Below, in pieces: positions 34,077 through 43,024 of a DNA stretch of 48,036 bases. This DNA is from Lentilactobacillus kisonensis DSM 19906 = JCM 15041 (GTDB lineage Bacteria; Bacillota; Bacilli; Lactobacillales; Lactobacillaceae): the NCBI RefSeq assembly GCF_001434135.1, contig NZ_AZEB01000022.1, positions 1-48,036 on the forward strand. Direction: 5' to 3'. A program made the translations under genes and the position numbers. Position 1 is the first letter of the stretch. Each line of letters begins with the position of its first letter. The notes under the pieces are model-generated. The model did no database searches. It was not told where the DNA came from and saw only the letters and a program-made list of their open reading frames with translations.

Positions 34077-34808
34077 TTAAATGAGTCTGAAAAAGCCGTT
34101 GAAAAGTAATGAAATAACTAGATTAAATCCTGAAATAACGCTCAAGATAATTGTTAATTGAATAAGCCACCCAAAAAGGGATGTCCGAATTGGTAAGAAT
34201 GAACTGATGAGGGCAACGATAATTAATAGGACGACGGCTTGCCACAATCCTTGCTTCGCATTCTGAAAGTCGGCGGTGCTTAGATCAAAGCCGCCAATGC
34301 AAATGTTGGCGGCGATGACGATGAAAATGAGCAGTCCCGGCCAATTGAAATCGGGGATGGTAATGGGTGCTGAAGTTGTTTGATCAGCTAAAGTAACGAC
34401 TAATTCGTAACCGTTTGGCAGCAACCACCGGCAGGCTAACAGGATGGCACCGCAGCAGCCAAAAATTGGCGCAATGCCAATGAATAAGTTGCCCATATTC
34501 TGGTATATGTTCCGCTGATGCCAGGTGTGGTGAACATAACCGAGTGTCGGATTTTCACTAGAAGGGAACTTGATAAGGCGGAACTGGTTAATTTTGTGGC
34601 CGAAAAGAAGTGCAGTGATTAGGTGGCTAGCTTCATGAATCATAATTCCTAAGAAGCCAAAGTAGAGTTGGCCGTTGATCCCAAACCGCGTTGCAATATG
34701 TTGCTTGGTATTGCGGTTAATTAGTGAAAGCAACAGGATAAAAAGAAATGGTACTCCGATCACTAATCCGAGTACCAAGCCAATGTTTGTTAAAATTGTT
34801 GTCAGCAT
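34077..34808 (-). CDS. M50-like membrane zinc metalloprotease
   Basis: 243 aa integral membrane protein with HEASH (HExxH zinc motif) near residue 58 in FLGIMIHEASHLITALLFGH, preceded by a hydrophobic helix. Further helices are around 105-128, 150-170 and 185-240. The arrangement resembles site-2-protease (M50) relatives of modest size. A clear second metal-ligand motif (N/D-x-x-P-x-x-x-x-D-G) is not obvious, so catalysis is uncertain. ATG 34808 is 6 bases after the ybaK stop on the same strand, so the two are probably cotranscribed. Confidence 0.62.
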   Translation of the reverse strand: MLTTILTNIGLVLGLVIGVPFLFILLLSLINRNTKQHIATRFGINGQLYFGFLGIMIHEASHLITALLFGHKINQFRLIKFPSSENPTLGYVHHTWHQRNIYQNMGNLFIGIAPIFGCCGAILLACRWLLPNGYELVVTLADQTTSAPITIPDFNWPGLLIFIVIAANICIGGFDLSTADFQNAKQGLWQAVVLLIIVALISSFLPIRTSLFGWLIQLTIILSVISGFNLVISLLFNGFFRLI

Positions 34809-34814
34809 TTACCA

Positions 34815-35315
34815 TCATTCCTTTATATCGGCAAATTGACCACCGACAAGATCAACTAGCTGCTGAGCATCCACCTTAACGGAGCGGCCAATTTGACCAG
34901 ATGACACGATGATGTCACCCATTTTCTTCGCTTCTTGGTCGATGTAGATGGGATAATGAAATTTCTCCCAAATACCAATTGGTGTGTTGGCACCGTGCTG
35001 GTAGCCGGTTGTTTTGAGTAAGTCCTTTAGCGGCACCATGTTGACCTTCTTATTGCCAGACACTTTAGCAAGCTTTTTTTCGTCTAGGTGTTCGTCAACG
35101 GGGACTACGCCAACGACTGGTCCGGTCTTCTTGCCTTCTAATACTAAGGTTTTGAAGATCTGATGCTCATTTTGGTCGACATGATCGACGCTGATCTGCT
35201 CAACGTCTCCCTCTTTATGAGTTGGAAATGTCATCTGTTCAAACGGAATTTGATGCTTATCAAGGATCTGTTCAACTAATGTTTTGTGAACTTTTTTATT
35301 TTTCTTTTTTGCCAT
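34815..35315 (-). CDS. ybaK: Cys-tRNA(Pro)/Cys-tRNA(Cys) deacylase YbaK
   Basis: 166 aa trans-editing protein of the YbaK/EbsC family, which hydrolyses mischarged Cys-tRNA(Pro). Catalytic Lys lies in IFKTLVLEGKKTGPVVGVVPVD near residue 55; the GYQHGANTPIGIWEKFHYPIYID segment is typical. The N-terminus is Lys-rich (MAKKKNKKVHKTLVEQIL). Divergent from the GntR gene at 35438; the membrane protease gene follows immediately downstream. Confidence 0.9.
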   Translation of the reverse strand: MAKKKNKKVHKTLVEQILDKHQIPFEQMTFPTHKEGDVEQISVDHVDQNEHQIFKTLVLEGKKTGPVVGVVPVDEHLDEKKLAKVSGNKKVNMVPLKDLLKTTGYQHGANTPIGIWEKFHYPIYIDQEAKKMGDIIVSSGQIGRSVKVDAQQLVDLVGGQFADIKE

Positions 35316-35358
35316 TTTGGATACACCTCAGGGATATTTTATCACATTGTGAAAATGA

Positions 35359-35394
35359 ATTCTGTCTGAACAGAATGAAAATATCTGTTATACT
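35359..35394 (+). promoter_or_regulatory. GntR operator-like inverted repeat and -10
   Basis: ATTCTGT-CTGA-ACAGAAT (35359-35376) lies directly upstream of TATACT (35389-35394) and overlaps the -35 position. GntR-family members commonly bind such repeats at their own promoters; autoregulation is inferred. Confidence 0.55.
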
Positions 35395-35437
35395 CTAAAG
35401 ATAATAGATCAATTGGACGATTTAATAAGGAGCAGCA

Positions 35438-36169
35438 ATGACTGATTTAGTGTATCGTACCATCATGAAAGACTTAAAAGATCGGATTCAGGCTAATGAA
35501 TTTGAATCCAAACGGCTCCCTGATGAACGGAGCTTGAGCGAATCGTATGGGGTTAGCCGAAGCTCGATTAAACGGGCGTTGAATGTATTAGCCAATCAGG
35601 GGATTATTTTCAAAAAGCGTGGTTCGGGGACATTTATTAATCCGCTATATCAAAAGAATCAGACGATCTTCCAATATGAAGGATCTAATTTGGGCGTTAC
35701 TGATAGTTTTAAGAGTGACGGCCAGGTTCCCCAAATTAAGCTATTGGACTTCAAGGTGATCCCGGCGAGTGAAGAACTCCAGACGGAACTATTTCTGGAT
35801 CCGGGCGAGTTTGTCTATCAAATTAAGCGATTGCGGTCGTTTGACGACAACCCGTTTATGATTGAAATGGGCTATATCCCAATCAGGGTAGCGCCAGAGC
35901 TAAATAGCGAACGAGTTGAGGGGTCGATTTTTAATTATTTTGAGGACGCGACCGGCAAATCAGTCACAAAGTCGTTCATGACAATCACCGCGGATCCATC
36001 AAGCAAAGAGGATCAGGAATTGCTGGGATTAAAGCCAGTAGAGCCAGTCGGTGTAATGGAAGGCATTTTCTTCCTGGATGATGGGACACCGTTTGAAGTC
36101 TCCAATATGAGGATTCATTATAAATATTTGAATTATAATACGTTTGTTAGTTTGGATGAAGATAGTTAG
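35438..36169 (+). CDS. GntR-family regulator with UTRA domain
   Basis: 243 aa. N-terminal winged HTH (residues 5-75, LPDERSLSESYGVSRSSIKR) and C-terminal UTRA effector domain (about 95-240) ending in VSNMRIHYKYLNYNTFVSL. UTRA members of the HutC subfamily bind sugars or small metabolites; no sugar operon is adjacent, so the effector is unknown. SD AAGGAG before ATG 35438. Variant repeat copy H begins one base after the stop. Confidence 0.9.
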   Translation: MTDLVYRTIMKDLKDRIQANEFESKRLPDERSLSESYGVSRSSIKRALNVLANQGIIFKKRGSGTFINPLYQKNQTIFQYEGSNLGVTDSFKSDGQVPQIKLLDFKVIPASEELQTELFLDPGEFVYQIKRLRSFDDNPFMIEMGYIPIRVAPELNSERVEGSIFNYFEDATGKSVTKSFMTITADPSSKEDQELLGLKPVEPVGVMEGIFFLDDGTPFEVSNMRIHYKYLNYNTFVSLDEDS

Positions 36170-36170
36170 A

Positions 36171-36284
36171 GTGCGAATGCCCATCGGGAGTTCTCGGAGC
36201 CTAACTGGTAAATAGTCATTGAACGGTGGTTTTCCGTTCAGTGGCTATTTTCAGTTAGGTGCAGAGAACTGATGGGCTGAGCAC
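36171..36284 (+). repeat. Palindromic intergenic repeat, copy H, most divergent arms
   Basis: Same architecture as the family, but nearly every paired segment differs: GCCCATC/GATGGGC, GAGTTCTC/GAGAACT, CCTAACTG/CAGTTAGG, AAATAGTCA against TGGCTATTT and TGAACGG/CCGTTCA around apex TGGTTTT. The unpaired CGGAGC and GGTGCAG positions are kept. Starts one base after the gntR stop. Confidence 0.78.
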
Positions 36285-36390
36285 GTTTCCACTAGGTTGC
36301 CAAGAACAAATCCAGGTTTTGAATTTTATTGGTGGCCTTTTACATGGTTTAGCATTAGCTTTTTAGAATACGTTTTAGCTAGGCCACCGA
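36285..36390 (+). repeat. Decayed repeat H2 with GCAC-TTCCAC module
   Basis: Follows H directly: GCACGTTTCCACTAGGTTGC (36281-36300), then AAATCC-AGGTTTT-GAATTT and ...CATGGTTTAGCATTAGC. Shares the module seen at 5182-5202, 25216-25235 and 25301-25320. Arms no longer pair well. Confidence 0.55.
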
Positions 36391-36604
36391 AGTGCATCAC
36401 CAATTGAAAGCTATGAAGGCAGATCTCACCTTCACTCGAAACACCCAATGATTCAGCTTTGAACAAGCATTTTCAGTCGCTCTGAAAAACTTTTATTACA
36501 ATTTCAATATATTGGTAGACTAATATTTTTATATCGTTCATAATGGCGGTAATGTGTAGCGTTTGAGAGCACAAAATATTGGACCGTATCAATTTGCAAA
36601 AAGG

Positions 36605-36633
36605 TTGACTTTTTACAAATATCGTTTAGTATT
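36605..36633 (+). promoter_or_regulatory. Probable xfp promoter
   Basis: TTGACT (36605-36610) with AGTATT (36628-36633) at 17 bp, or TATTAG at 19 bp; about 95 bases of A/T-rich leader precede the start codon. The -10 is not well defined. Confidence 0.45.
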
Positions 36634-36725
36634 AGTGTTGTAAATTGATTAGATGTGAATCTGTCAATTTCTCGAACATTCTATACAGAACCTTTGTTGT
36701 TAAATCGAAGAAGGAGTGTTAATTA

Positions 36726-39113
36726 ATGACAGTAGATTACGATTCCAAAGAATATTTGGAACTTGTTGACAAGTACTGGCGTGCCGCTAATTACCTTTCA
36801 GTAGGTCAATTGTTCTTACGCGACAATCCATTGCTTAAGAAGCCCCTTGAAGCCAAGGACGTTAAGGTTAAGCCTATTGGTCACTGGGGAACTATTGTAT
36901 CCCAAAACCTTATCTATGCAGAATTGAACCGTGTTATTAACAAATACGATTTGAACATGTTCTACATTGAAGGATCAGGTCATGGTGGTCAAGTTATGGT
37001 TTCTAACTCATATCTTGATGGTAGTTATTCAGATATCTATCCAAACATCAGCCAAGACGAAAAAGGGATGGCTAAATTATTCAAGCAATTTTCATTCCCA
37101 GGTGGAGTTGCTTCCCATGCCGCACCAGAAACCCCAGGTTCAATCCATGAAGGTGGCGAACTTGGCTACTCACTTTCACATGGTACCGGTGCTATCTTAG
37201 ACAACCCAGATGTAATCGCTGCTGTTGAAATTGGTGATGGTGAATCAGAGACTGGCCCATTGGCTGCATCATGGTTCTCTGACAAGTTCATCAACCCAAT
37301 TACTGACGGTGCTGTTCTTCCTATTATTAACATGAACGGCTTTAAGATTTCTAACCCAACAATCCTTTCACGTATGAGTGACGAAGACTTAACAAGTTAC
37401 TTTAAGGGAATGGGCTGGGATCCATACTTCGTTGAAGCTACTGCTGATACGGATCATGCCAAGGTTGAAGCAGAATTTGCTAAGACTCTTGACCATGTTA
37501 TTGAAGAAATCAAGTCTATTCAAAAGAATGCTCGTGAAAACGAAACGCCAGATAACGTTAAGTTACCTAACTGGCCAATGATTATCTTCCGTTCACCTAA
37601 GGGCTGGACTGGTCCTAAGAAGGATCTCGATGGTAACCCTATCGAAGGTTCATTCCGTGCTCACCAAGTTCCAATTCCTGTTGCCGCAGGTTCAATGGAA
37701 CACAAAGACTTACTGATTAACTGGTTGAAGTCATATAAGCCAGAAGAATTATTTGATGAAAATGGGACTGTTAAACCAGAAATCCGCGAAGTTGCCCCTA
37801 AGGGTGACCAACGGATGTCAGTTAACCCAATCACTAATGGTGGTATCAAGCCAGAACCATTGAAGCTTCCTAACGTTCGCGACTTTGAAGTTAAATTCGA
37901 TCGTGGTGTCACTCAGAAGCAAGATATGATTGAATGGTCAAACTGGTTGGAAAAAGTTGCTGAACTTAACCCAACTAGCTTCCGTGGATTCGGTCCTGAT
38001 GAAACTAAGTCAAACCGTCTTTACAGCTTACTTGATGACTCTAAGCGTCAATGGATGGAAGATATTCACGAACCATTTGATGAAGATCTTTCAAACCATG
38101 GCCGTGTGATTGATTCACAACTTTCAGAACACCAAGCAGAAGGTTGGCTTGAAGGTTATGTATTGACTGGTCGTCATGGATTCTTTGCTACTTACGAATC
38201 ATTTGGCCGTGTTGTTGATTCAATGTTGACTCAACACATGAAGTGGTTACGTAAGGCTTCAGAACAATACTGGAGAAAGCAATATCCTTCATTGAACTTT
38301 GTTGATACTTCAACAGTATTCCAGCAAGATCACAATGGTTATACCCACCAAGATCCAGGTATGTTAACTCACTTAGCTGAGAAGAAGCCTGAATTCATCC
38401 GTGAGTATTTGCCAGCTGATGCTAACACCTTGTTAGCTGTTGGTGATGTTGCATTCAGAACTTACGAAAAGATCAACTTAATCGTTACTTCAAAGCACCC
38501 ACGTCGTCAATGGTACACAATGGATGAAGCTCAAAACCTCGTTAAGAATGGTCTTGGCTACATCGATTGGGCATCAACTGACCAAGGTCAAGAACCAGAT
38601 GTTGTTTTTGCTGCCGCAGGTTCAGAACCTAACTTGGAAGCATTGGCTGCTATCTCAATCTTGAACAAGGAATTCCCAGAAATGAAGATCCGATACATCA
38701 ACGTTGTTGATCTATTGAAGCTTCGTTCACCAAAGGTTGACCCTCGTGGCTTGAGCGACGAAGACTTTGACAACTTGTTCACTACTGACAAGCCAGTTAT
38801 CTTCGCATTCCATGGCTTCGAAGGCTTGATCAAAGATATCTTCTTCGATCGTCATAACCATAACTTACACGTTCATGGTTACCGTGAAAACGGTGATATC
38901 ACGACACCATTTGACATGCGTGTCTTGAACCAATTGGATCGTTTCAACCTTGCTAAGGAAGCTGTTCAAGATATTCCAGCTTACACGATCAAGGGTGGTT
39001 ACTTCATCCAACGTATGAACGATACGATTGATAAGCACAATGCTTACATTCGTCAAGAAGGTACTGATCTTCCAGAAGTTGTTGACTGGAAATGGGAAGG
39101 CCTTAAGAAGTAA
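36726..39113 (+). CDS. xfp: Xylulose-5-phosphate/fructose-6-phosphate phosphoketolase
   Basis: 795 aa, full length. Thiamine-diphosphate enzyme that cleaves xylulose-5-phosphate with phosphate to acetyl-phosphate and glyceraldehyde-3-phosphate, the defining step of heterofermentation. Typical motifs: [20 protein letters not shown] near residue 80, [32 protein letters not shown] near 126, TDP/Mg motif [14 protein letters not shown] near 178, and [15 protein letters not shown] near 550. Codon use is strongly biased to preferred codons, as expected for an abundant protein. SD AAGGAG before ATG 36726. Strong terminator at 39143. Confidence 0.97.
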   Translation: MTVDYDSKEYLELVDKYWRAANYLSVGQLFLRDNPLLKKPLEAKDVKVKPIGHWGTIVSQNLIYAELNRVINKYDLNMFYIEGSGHGGQVMVSNSYLDGSYSDIYPNISQDEKGMAKLFKQFSFPGGVASHAAPETPGSIHEGGELGYSLSHGTGAILDNPDVIAAVEIGDGESETGPLAASWFSDKFINPITDGAVLPIINMNGFKISNPTILSRMSDEDLTSYFKGMGWDPYFVEATADTDHAKVEAEFAKTLDHVIEEIKSIQKNARENETPDNVKLPNWPMIIFRSPKGWTGPKKDLDGNPIEGSFRAHQVPIPVAAGSMEHKDLLINWLKSYKPEELFDENGTVKPEIREVAPKGDQRMSVNPITNGGIKPEPLKLPNVRDFEVKFDRGVTQKQDMIEWSNWLEKVAELNPTSFRGFGPDETKSNRLYSLLDDSKRQWMEDIHEPFDEDLSNHGRVIDSQLSEHQAEGWLEGYVLTGRHGFFATYESFGRVVDSMLTQHMKWLRKASEQYWRKQYPSLNFVDTSTVFQQDHNGYTHQDPGMLTHLAEKKPEFIREYLPADANTLLAVGDVAFRTYEKINLIVTSKHPRRQWYTMDEAQNLVKNGLGYIDWASTDQGQEPDVVFAAAGSEPNLEALAAISILNKEFPEMKIRYINVVDLLKLRSPKVDPRGLSDEDFDNLFTTDKPVIFAFHGFEGLIKDIFFDRHNHNLHVHGYRENGDITTPFDMRVLNQLDRFNLAKEAVQDIPAYTIKGGYFIQRMNDTIDKHNAYIRQEGTDLPEVVDWKWEGLKK

Positions 39114-39142
39114 TTCAATTAACTAATTAAATTACTAATACT

Positions 39143-39185
39143 AAAGGATCAAGAAATTCAATTTGGATTTCTTGATCCTTTTTGT
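39143..39185 (+). terminator. Intrinsic terminator after xfp
   Basis: AAAGGATCAAGAAATTC / GGATTTCTTGATCCTTTTT with a 5-base loop. Confidence 0.92.
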
Positions 39186-39263
39186 GCGTATTTTAACGCT
39201 TAAGTCTTGATGGATGATTACGGAGACTAAATCAACTATAATAACTAATACAAGGGAGGCTTA

Positions 39264-39509
39264 ATGAAAACTATGGAAATTTCACAAACTGATTTTGATA
39301 TCTTAGATGCAATTCAAACGGGGCGGGTTGGTTCTGGAACACTGATCAACCACTTCGTCGACTACTGTGACAATGCGATTGGTGGGCACCCACAACCATT
39401 GATCGATGCCGGTCTCATTGAAAGCGATGGCCGGACTGTCGATGGCTTGACTGACGCGGGTTTAGCGGCTTGGAAAGACTATAAAGCTAAGCATGAATCA
39501 GACGATTAA
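39264..39509 (+). CDS. Small winged-helix-like hypothetical protein (81 aa)
   Basis: MKTMEISQTDFDILDAIQTG opens a small soluble acidic protein; the C-terminal half (DAGLIESDGRTVDGLTDAGL) resembles the recognition helix and wing of short winged-helix domains ('LTDAGLAAW'). No effector domain. ATG 39264 follows GGGAGGC. Repeat copy I begins 15 bases after its stop. DNA-binding role is only a suggestion. Confidence 0.7.
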   Translation: MKTMEISQTDFDILDAIQTGRVGSGTLINHFVDYCDNAIGGHPQPLIDAGLIESDGRTVDGLTDAGLAAWKDYKAKHESDD

Positions 39510-39524
39510 TTAATGATATAAAAA

Positions 39525-39643
39525 GTGAGCGGAGCAAAACGATTAGAAGTCGGAGTATAAGTCTCCTCGGGTGGGAATTCCGGGTTTTGGAATTTTCACC
39601 CGAGGTGCTTATGTGCAGACTTCTGTTTTGTGCAGCTGTCCCA
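39525..39643 (+). repeat. Palindromic intergenic repeat, copy I
   Basis: GTGAGCGGAGCAAAACG to GTGCAGCTGTCCCA. Mid-stem CCTCGGGTG pairs with CACCCGAGG; apex AATTCC-GGGTTTT-GGAATT. In the outer arm CAAAAC pairs with GTTTTG where most copies have CAAAGC with GCTTTG. Confidence 0.87.
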
Positions 39644-39644
39644 T

Positions 39645-39699
39645 AAAAAATGAGTCCGTTAAGATTGCCGTTATTGGCGATTTTAGCGGACTCATTTTT
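39645..39699. terminator. Bidirectional terminator
   Basis: AAAAATGAGTCCG and inner TTGCC / GGCGA, CGGACTCATTTTT; A-run before, T-run after; between convergent genes. Confidence 0.88.
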
Positions 39700-39722
39700 G
39701 GGTCTAGGGGCAGACTAATTTG

Positions 39723-41195
39723 CTAGGATAATTGCTTTAACTTAAATTGACCAGTATCTTCAAAGAATTTGCCGATTTGTAGTAACAAATCTTCTCGTCC
39801 CTTTCGAGCTATGAACTGAATGCCCAATGGTAGCCCATTTTTACCAACATAGGTAGGGAGACTAATAGCTGGTTGACCAGAAATATTAGCCAGTTGGGTA
39901 AACGGTGATAGTGTCAAGGCCGGTAACCACTGGTCCCAAATGAGTTGTAGCTGGTCCTGTGGTGAATAATCAGTAATATGGATAAGCTTAGCCATATTTT
40001 CGTCAGAAACTAACTGCTGATCGACCCGAGGAGCTTGGTGAGCAGTTGTTGGGGTCAGATACAAATCAAACGCCTGCTGGAATTCATCCATGTCACTTTC
40101 GATACTGTCCCAGGTACTTAAAGCCTGACTGTATTGAACGGCGGTTATTGAACGGCCAGTGACGGCTAGCGCCCAAGTTAGCGGTTCGACGTTTTCCTTG
40201 ATGGTTTGATCGCTAAGATGCATATTGGCAAATAAAGTGGCCGTTTCACCCGCATTCATAACGTAATAACTACGCATAAGAGCGATGCCATCAATTGGTG
40301 CATCAGCTGGTTCCACGTTAAATCCCGCTGCCTTAAGAACTTGGACTGCATTTAAAACGGCTTCCTTAGCTTCTTCAGACACTGGGGTACCAACGGGCGA
40401 TTCAGTTGTGTAGGCGATATTTAAATTCTTAGGTAAATTAGCTAGTGATTCGGCAAACTTGATGTCAGGCCTTGGTACCTGGAATGGTGCGGCCATTTGA
40501 ACAGTGGTCAAAGCATCTAGGAGAGTAGCGGTGTCGGTGATATCACGGGTAATGGCAAAGTTAATCGAGGCGCCTTGCCAGCCGCGCTATTCGATTGGCC
40601 CAGCTGGTACTCGTCCGCGGGTTGGTTTTAAACCGATTGTCCCTGAAAACGAAGATGGAATTCGGATCGAACCGCCACCGTCATTACCACCTGCAATTGG
40701 CAACCAGGCACCACCAACCGCTGCAGCTGACCCGCCCGAAGAGCCGCCGGGTTGAAAATCTGTGTTCCAGGGATTATGGGCGTCACCATATAGCATGGCG
40801 TCAGTCACGTTTTTGAAGCCAAACTCTGGCGCGTTAGTTTCACCCACGGGAATTAGGCCGGCATTGATGAGTGCTTTAACAAAATTATGGGTAAAAGTAG
40901 CTTTGTGATCCTTCAATAACGCCGAGCTACCTGTATCTGGTTCGTCTTTAAATGATTGACCGAGTCCCTTGAGTAAAATTGGAATCCCAGCAAAGGGTTG
41001 ACCCGTATCGCGGAATTGTTGGGCCATTTTAAGCGCTCGATCAGACCATAAACTGGTTACGGCGTTTAATTGTGAGTTTTTTGAATTAATTGTTTCAACC
41101 AATTCTTGTACCAGATCAGTTCGGTCAATTTGGTTTGATCGAATCAGTTTTGATAATTCAGTTGCGGAATGGGTTGCTAAGTAGTTGTCAGCCAT
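39723..41195 (-). pseudogene. Amidase-signature hydrolase, in-frame stop
   Basis: A 490-codon frame encodes an amidase-signature (AS) enzyme: catalytic Lys in ILLKGLGQSFKDEPDTGSSA near residue 72, the Ser-rich FQPGGSSGGSAAAVGGAW near 150 and GGSIRIPSSFSGTIGLKPTRGR near 176. Codon 203 is TAG (40589-40587). The same frame continues RGWQGASINFAITRDITDTA and runs to a normal C-terminus at 39723. One substitution is enough to restore it. Known members hydrolyse amides, including Glu-tRNA amidation or peptide amides; substrate unknown here. Without readthrough the N-terminal 202 residues retain the Lys and the Ser cluster but lack the rest of the fold. Confidence 0.88.
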
Positions 41196-41236
41196 TGGAA
41201 ACTCCTTTCTATGCAGAGGTGAAAAGCAGTCACATC

Positions 41237-42148
41237 TTAAATGAGACGGGTTTTGAAGTCACGGAAATGTTTCGGTATTGGGGCAGTTACCGTTTTGAGC
41301 GCCTTCGTAAATGGTAGGGGAAGTTGAAGCTGCCACGAATGCAGTAACAAGACCGGGCTTGCATCAGTTGAATTATACAGCGGATCGCCAACAAGGGGGT
41401 GACCAATGGCTTTAAAATGGACCCGAATTTGGTGGGTTCGGCCAGTGTCCAGTTGGATTTGAGCTAACGAATAGCCCCTAACCTCTTTAATAACCTGGTA
41501 ATGGGTGACTGCAGGAGCGCTGTTTATCCCATCGATTTTTCGTTTTCGTTTATCTTCAGGGTCGCGGCCAATTCGTAAATTAATCGTTCCGTTTGTGGGG
41601 AGCCCAATGCCTTGAACCCAGGCTAAATAAGTCCGCCGAATTTGTTTTTCGCGGATATTAGCGACCAGGATGGGGACAACAACCGGATTCTTTGCGAAGA
41701 TAATCGCCCCACTCGTTTCCTGATCAAGCCGGTGAATCATGTAGGGGACGGTTTGCTCGGACTGTAAATAGGCTGCCAAGTGATTGATTGTTGCCCCGAC
41801 TTCGCCTGGTTGATTGGGGTGCGTTTTATCGCCCCGCCGTTTGTTTACAACGACTAAGTTAGCATCCTCGAATAAAATACTGACAGTAGCTGCCGAATCT
41901 GGTTGAACTTGTGGGAATGGCTTTACAAAATCGGCCGGAATAAACGTTAGCTGAACGTGGTCATTGGCATTTACGGCGAAGTTGACTGGGCGATAACTGC
42001 CATTGACGAGAACCCGCTTGGCGTGACGGATGCTATAAACTAAGTGCTTTGGCAGCTGCCAATAGTCGCCTAGAAGTGATTTGAGCGGTTGACCATCAAG
42101 CGAGGAAGGAACGATTTCGTTAAATTGCCATTTGGTGGGTGTGTTCAT
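41237..42148 (-). CDS. RluA-family pseudouridine synthase
   Basis: 303 aa. Catalytic Asp is in MIHRLDQETSGAIIFAKN; other family motifs are LVVVNKRRGDKTHPN and LDTGRTHQIRVHFKAIGHPLVGDPLYN. A weak S4-like N-terminal region (LPKHLVYSIRHAKRVLVNG) suggests an rRNA-modifying RluD/YlyB-type enzyme, but exact target is unclear. ATG 42148 follows GAAAGG; in-frame sequence up to 42214 has no SD. A promoter is not obvious; the pseudo-amidase lies downstream on the same strand. Confidence 0.9.
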   Translation of the reverse strand: MNTPTKWQFNEIVPSSLDGQPLKSLLGDYWQLPKHLVYSIRHAKRVLVNGSYRPVNFAVNANDHVQLTFIPADFVKPFPQVQPDSAATVSILFEDANLVVVNKRRGDKTHPNQPGEVGATINHLAAYLQSEQTVPYMIHRLDQETSGAIIFAKNPVVVPILVANIREKQIRRTYLAWVQGIGLPTNGTINLRIGRDPEDKRKRKIDGINSAPAVTHYQVIKEVRGYSLAQIQLDTGRTHQIRVHFKAIGHPLVGDPLYNSTDASPVLLLHSWQLQLPLPFTKALKTVTAPIPKHFRDFKTRLI

Positions 42149-42265
42149 GGAATTTTCCTTTCGAACTAAAAGAGGGGGGATATTGAGTGAATTGGGATTA
42201 TTTTGTTGTATCACTCACATGTTGATTAAGCTGCGATAAACGGTCAATTTCCGTTACTAATTGAA

Positions 42266-42300
42266 AAATGCAATTACCCCAAACCAGGATAACTGCATTT
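42266..42300 (-). terminator. Intrinsic terminator after uspA with repeat-family apex
   Basis: Minus strand: AAATGCAGTTATCC-TGGTTTG-GGGTAATTGCATTTTTC. 14-bp stem with one mismatch and T-run. The tip TCC-TGGTTTG-GGG matches the apex of the dispersed palindromes. Confidence 0.8.
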
Positions 42301-42356
42301 CCGCTAAATTCTAAGATCTAAACGTTGGTTGTCTAGGTTTCCTAGAACGATCGATT

Positions 42357-42830
42357 TTATTTTTGCGTCTTTTTCTTAACGTCCTTGGATCTGACAATCA
42401 AAACATCGCACTTCGATGTTCTGGTGACATAGCTGGTAACGGAACCGATGATTAAGCGCTCAACGGCACTTAGCCCAGTTGATCCCATGACAATGATATC
42501 GGTGCCATGATCACTTGGAAATTCGCGGGCGATAATTGGCTTAGGATTACCAAAACGGATATGGATATCCACGTCCTTAACGCCAGCGTCTTCAGCTTCT
42601 TTTTTCATTTCCTTGAGTTTATTCTCAGTGTTTTCAGTTAATTTGAAAACAACGTCACCGCTTACGGCACTTCCGTAAGTTTGGTTAAATTGATTAACCT
42701 CCAAAATATTCAGAATATCTAGATGGGCATCATTAACCTTAGCGACCTCAATGGCGCGATGAAGCACATGCTCAGTGACGGCAGAACCATCAACGGGCAC
42801 CAGGACGTTTTGATATTTTTGTTCTTGCAT
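42357..42830 (-). CDS. Universal stress protein UspA family
   Basis: 157 aa. N-terminal NVLVPVDGSAVTEHVLHRAI and C-terminal nucleotide motif IIVMGSTGLSAVERLIIGSVTSYV (G-2x-G-9x-G-S/T type) indicate an ATP-binding Usp. ATG 42830 lies after GGGGTGAT; a GTG three codons upstream is inside that SD. Basic Lys-rich C-tail. Promoter at 42866-42893. Usually induced by stress or stationary phase. Confidence 0.9.
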   Translation of the reverse strand: MQEQKYQNVLVPVDGSAVTEHVLHRAIEVAKVNDAHLDILNILEVNQFNQTYGSAVSGDVVFKLTENTENKLKEMKKEAEDAGVKDVDIHIRFGNPKPIIAREFPSDHGTDIIVMGSTGLSAVERLIIGSVTSYVTRTSKCDVLIVRSKDVKKKTQK

Positions 42831-42865
42831 ATTTATCACCCCGTAATCGATTTGTAACTACTTAA

Positions 42866-42893
42866 ACTATAACATTCTCTGGTGAAAATGTAA
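42866..42893 (-). promoter_or_regulatory. uspA promoter
   Basis: Minus strand TTACAT (42893-42888) and TATAGT (42871-42866), 16 bp apart. Repeat copy J starts 11 bases upstream. Confidence 0.55.
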
Positions 42894-42903
42894 GTAAAAA
42901 TAA

Positions 42904-43024
42904 GTGAGCGGAGCAAAGCGGTTAGAAGTCGGAGTGTAAGTCTCCTCAAGCAGAAATCCCCGGGGTTTGGGGATTTTTGCTTGAGGTGCTTACATGCAGA
43001 CTTCTGCTTTGAGGAGCGGTCCTA
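42904..43024 (+). repeat. Palindromic intergenic repeat, copy J
   Basis: GTGAGCGGAGCAAAGCGG to GAGCGGTCCTA. Mid-stem CCTCAAGCA pairs with TGCTTGAGG; AATCCCC with GGGGATT; TGTAAG with CTTACA. Between uspA promoter and lipoate ligase. Confidence 0.88.

Noticed and set aside
42830-42900. Lacto-usp RNA motif upstream of uspA
   Set aside because: The leader between the promoter (42866-42893) and the start codon is only about 30 bases, too short for that RNA.
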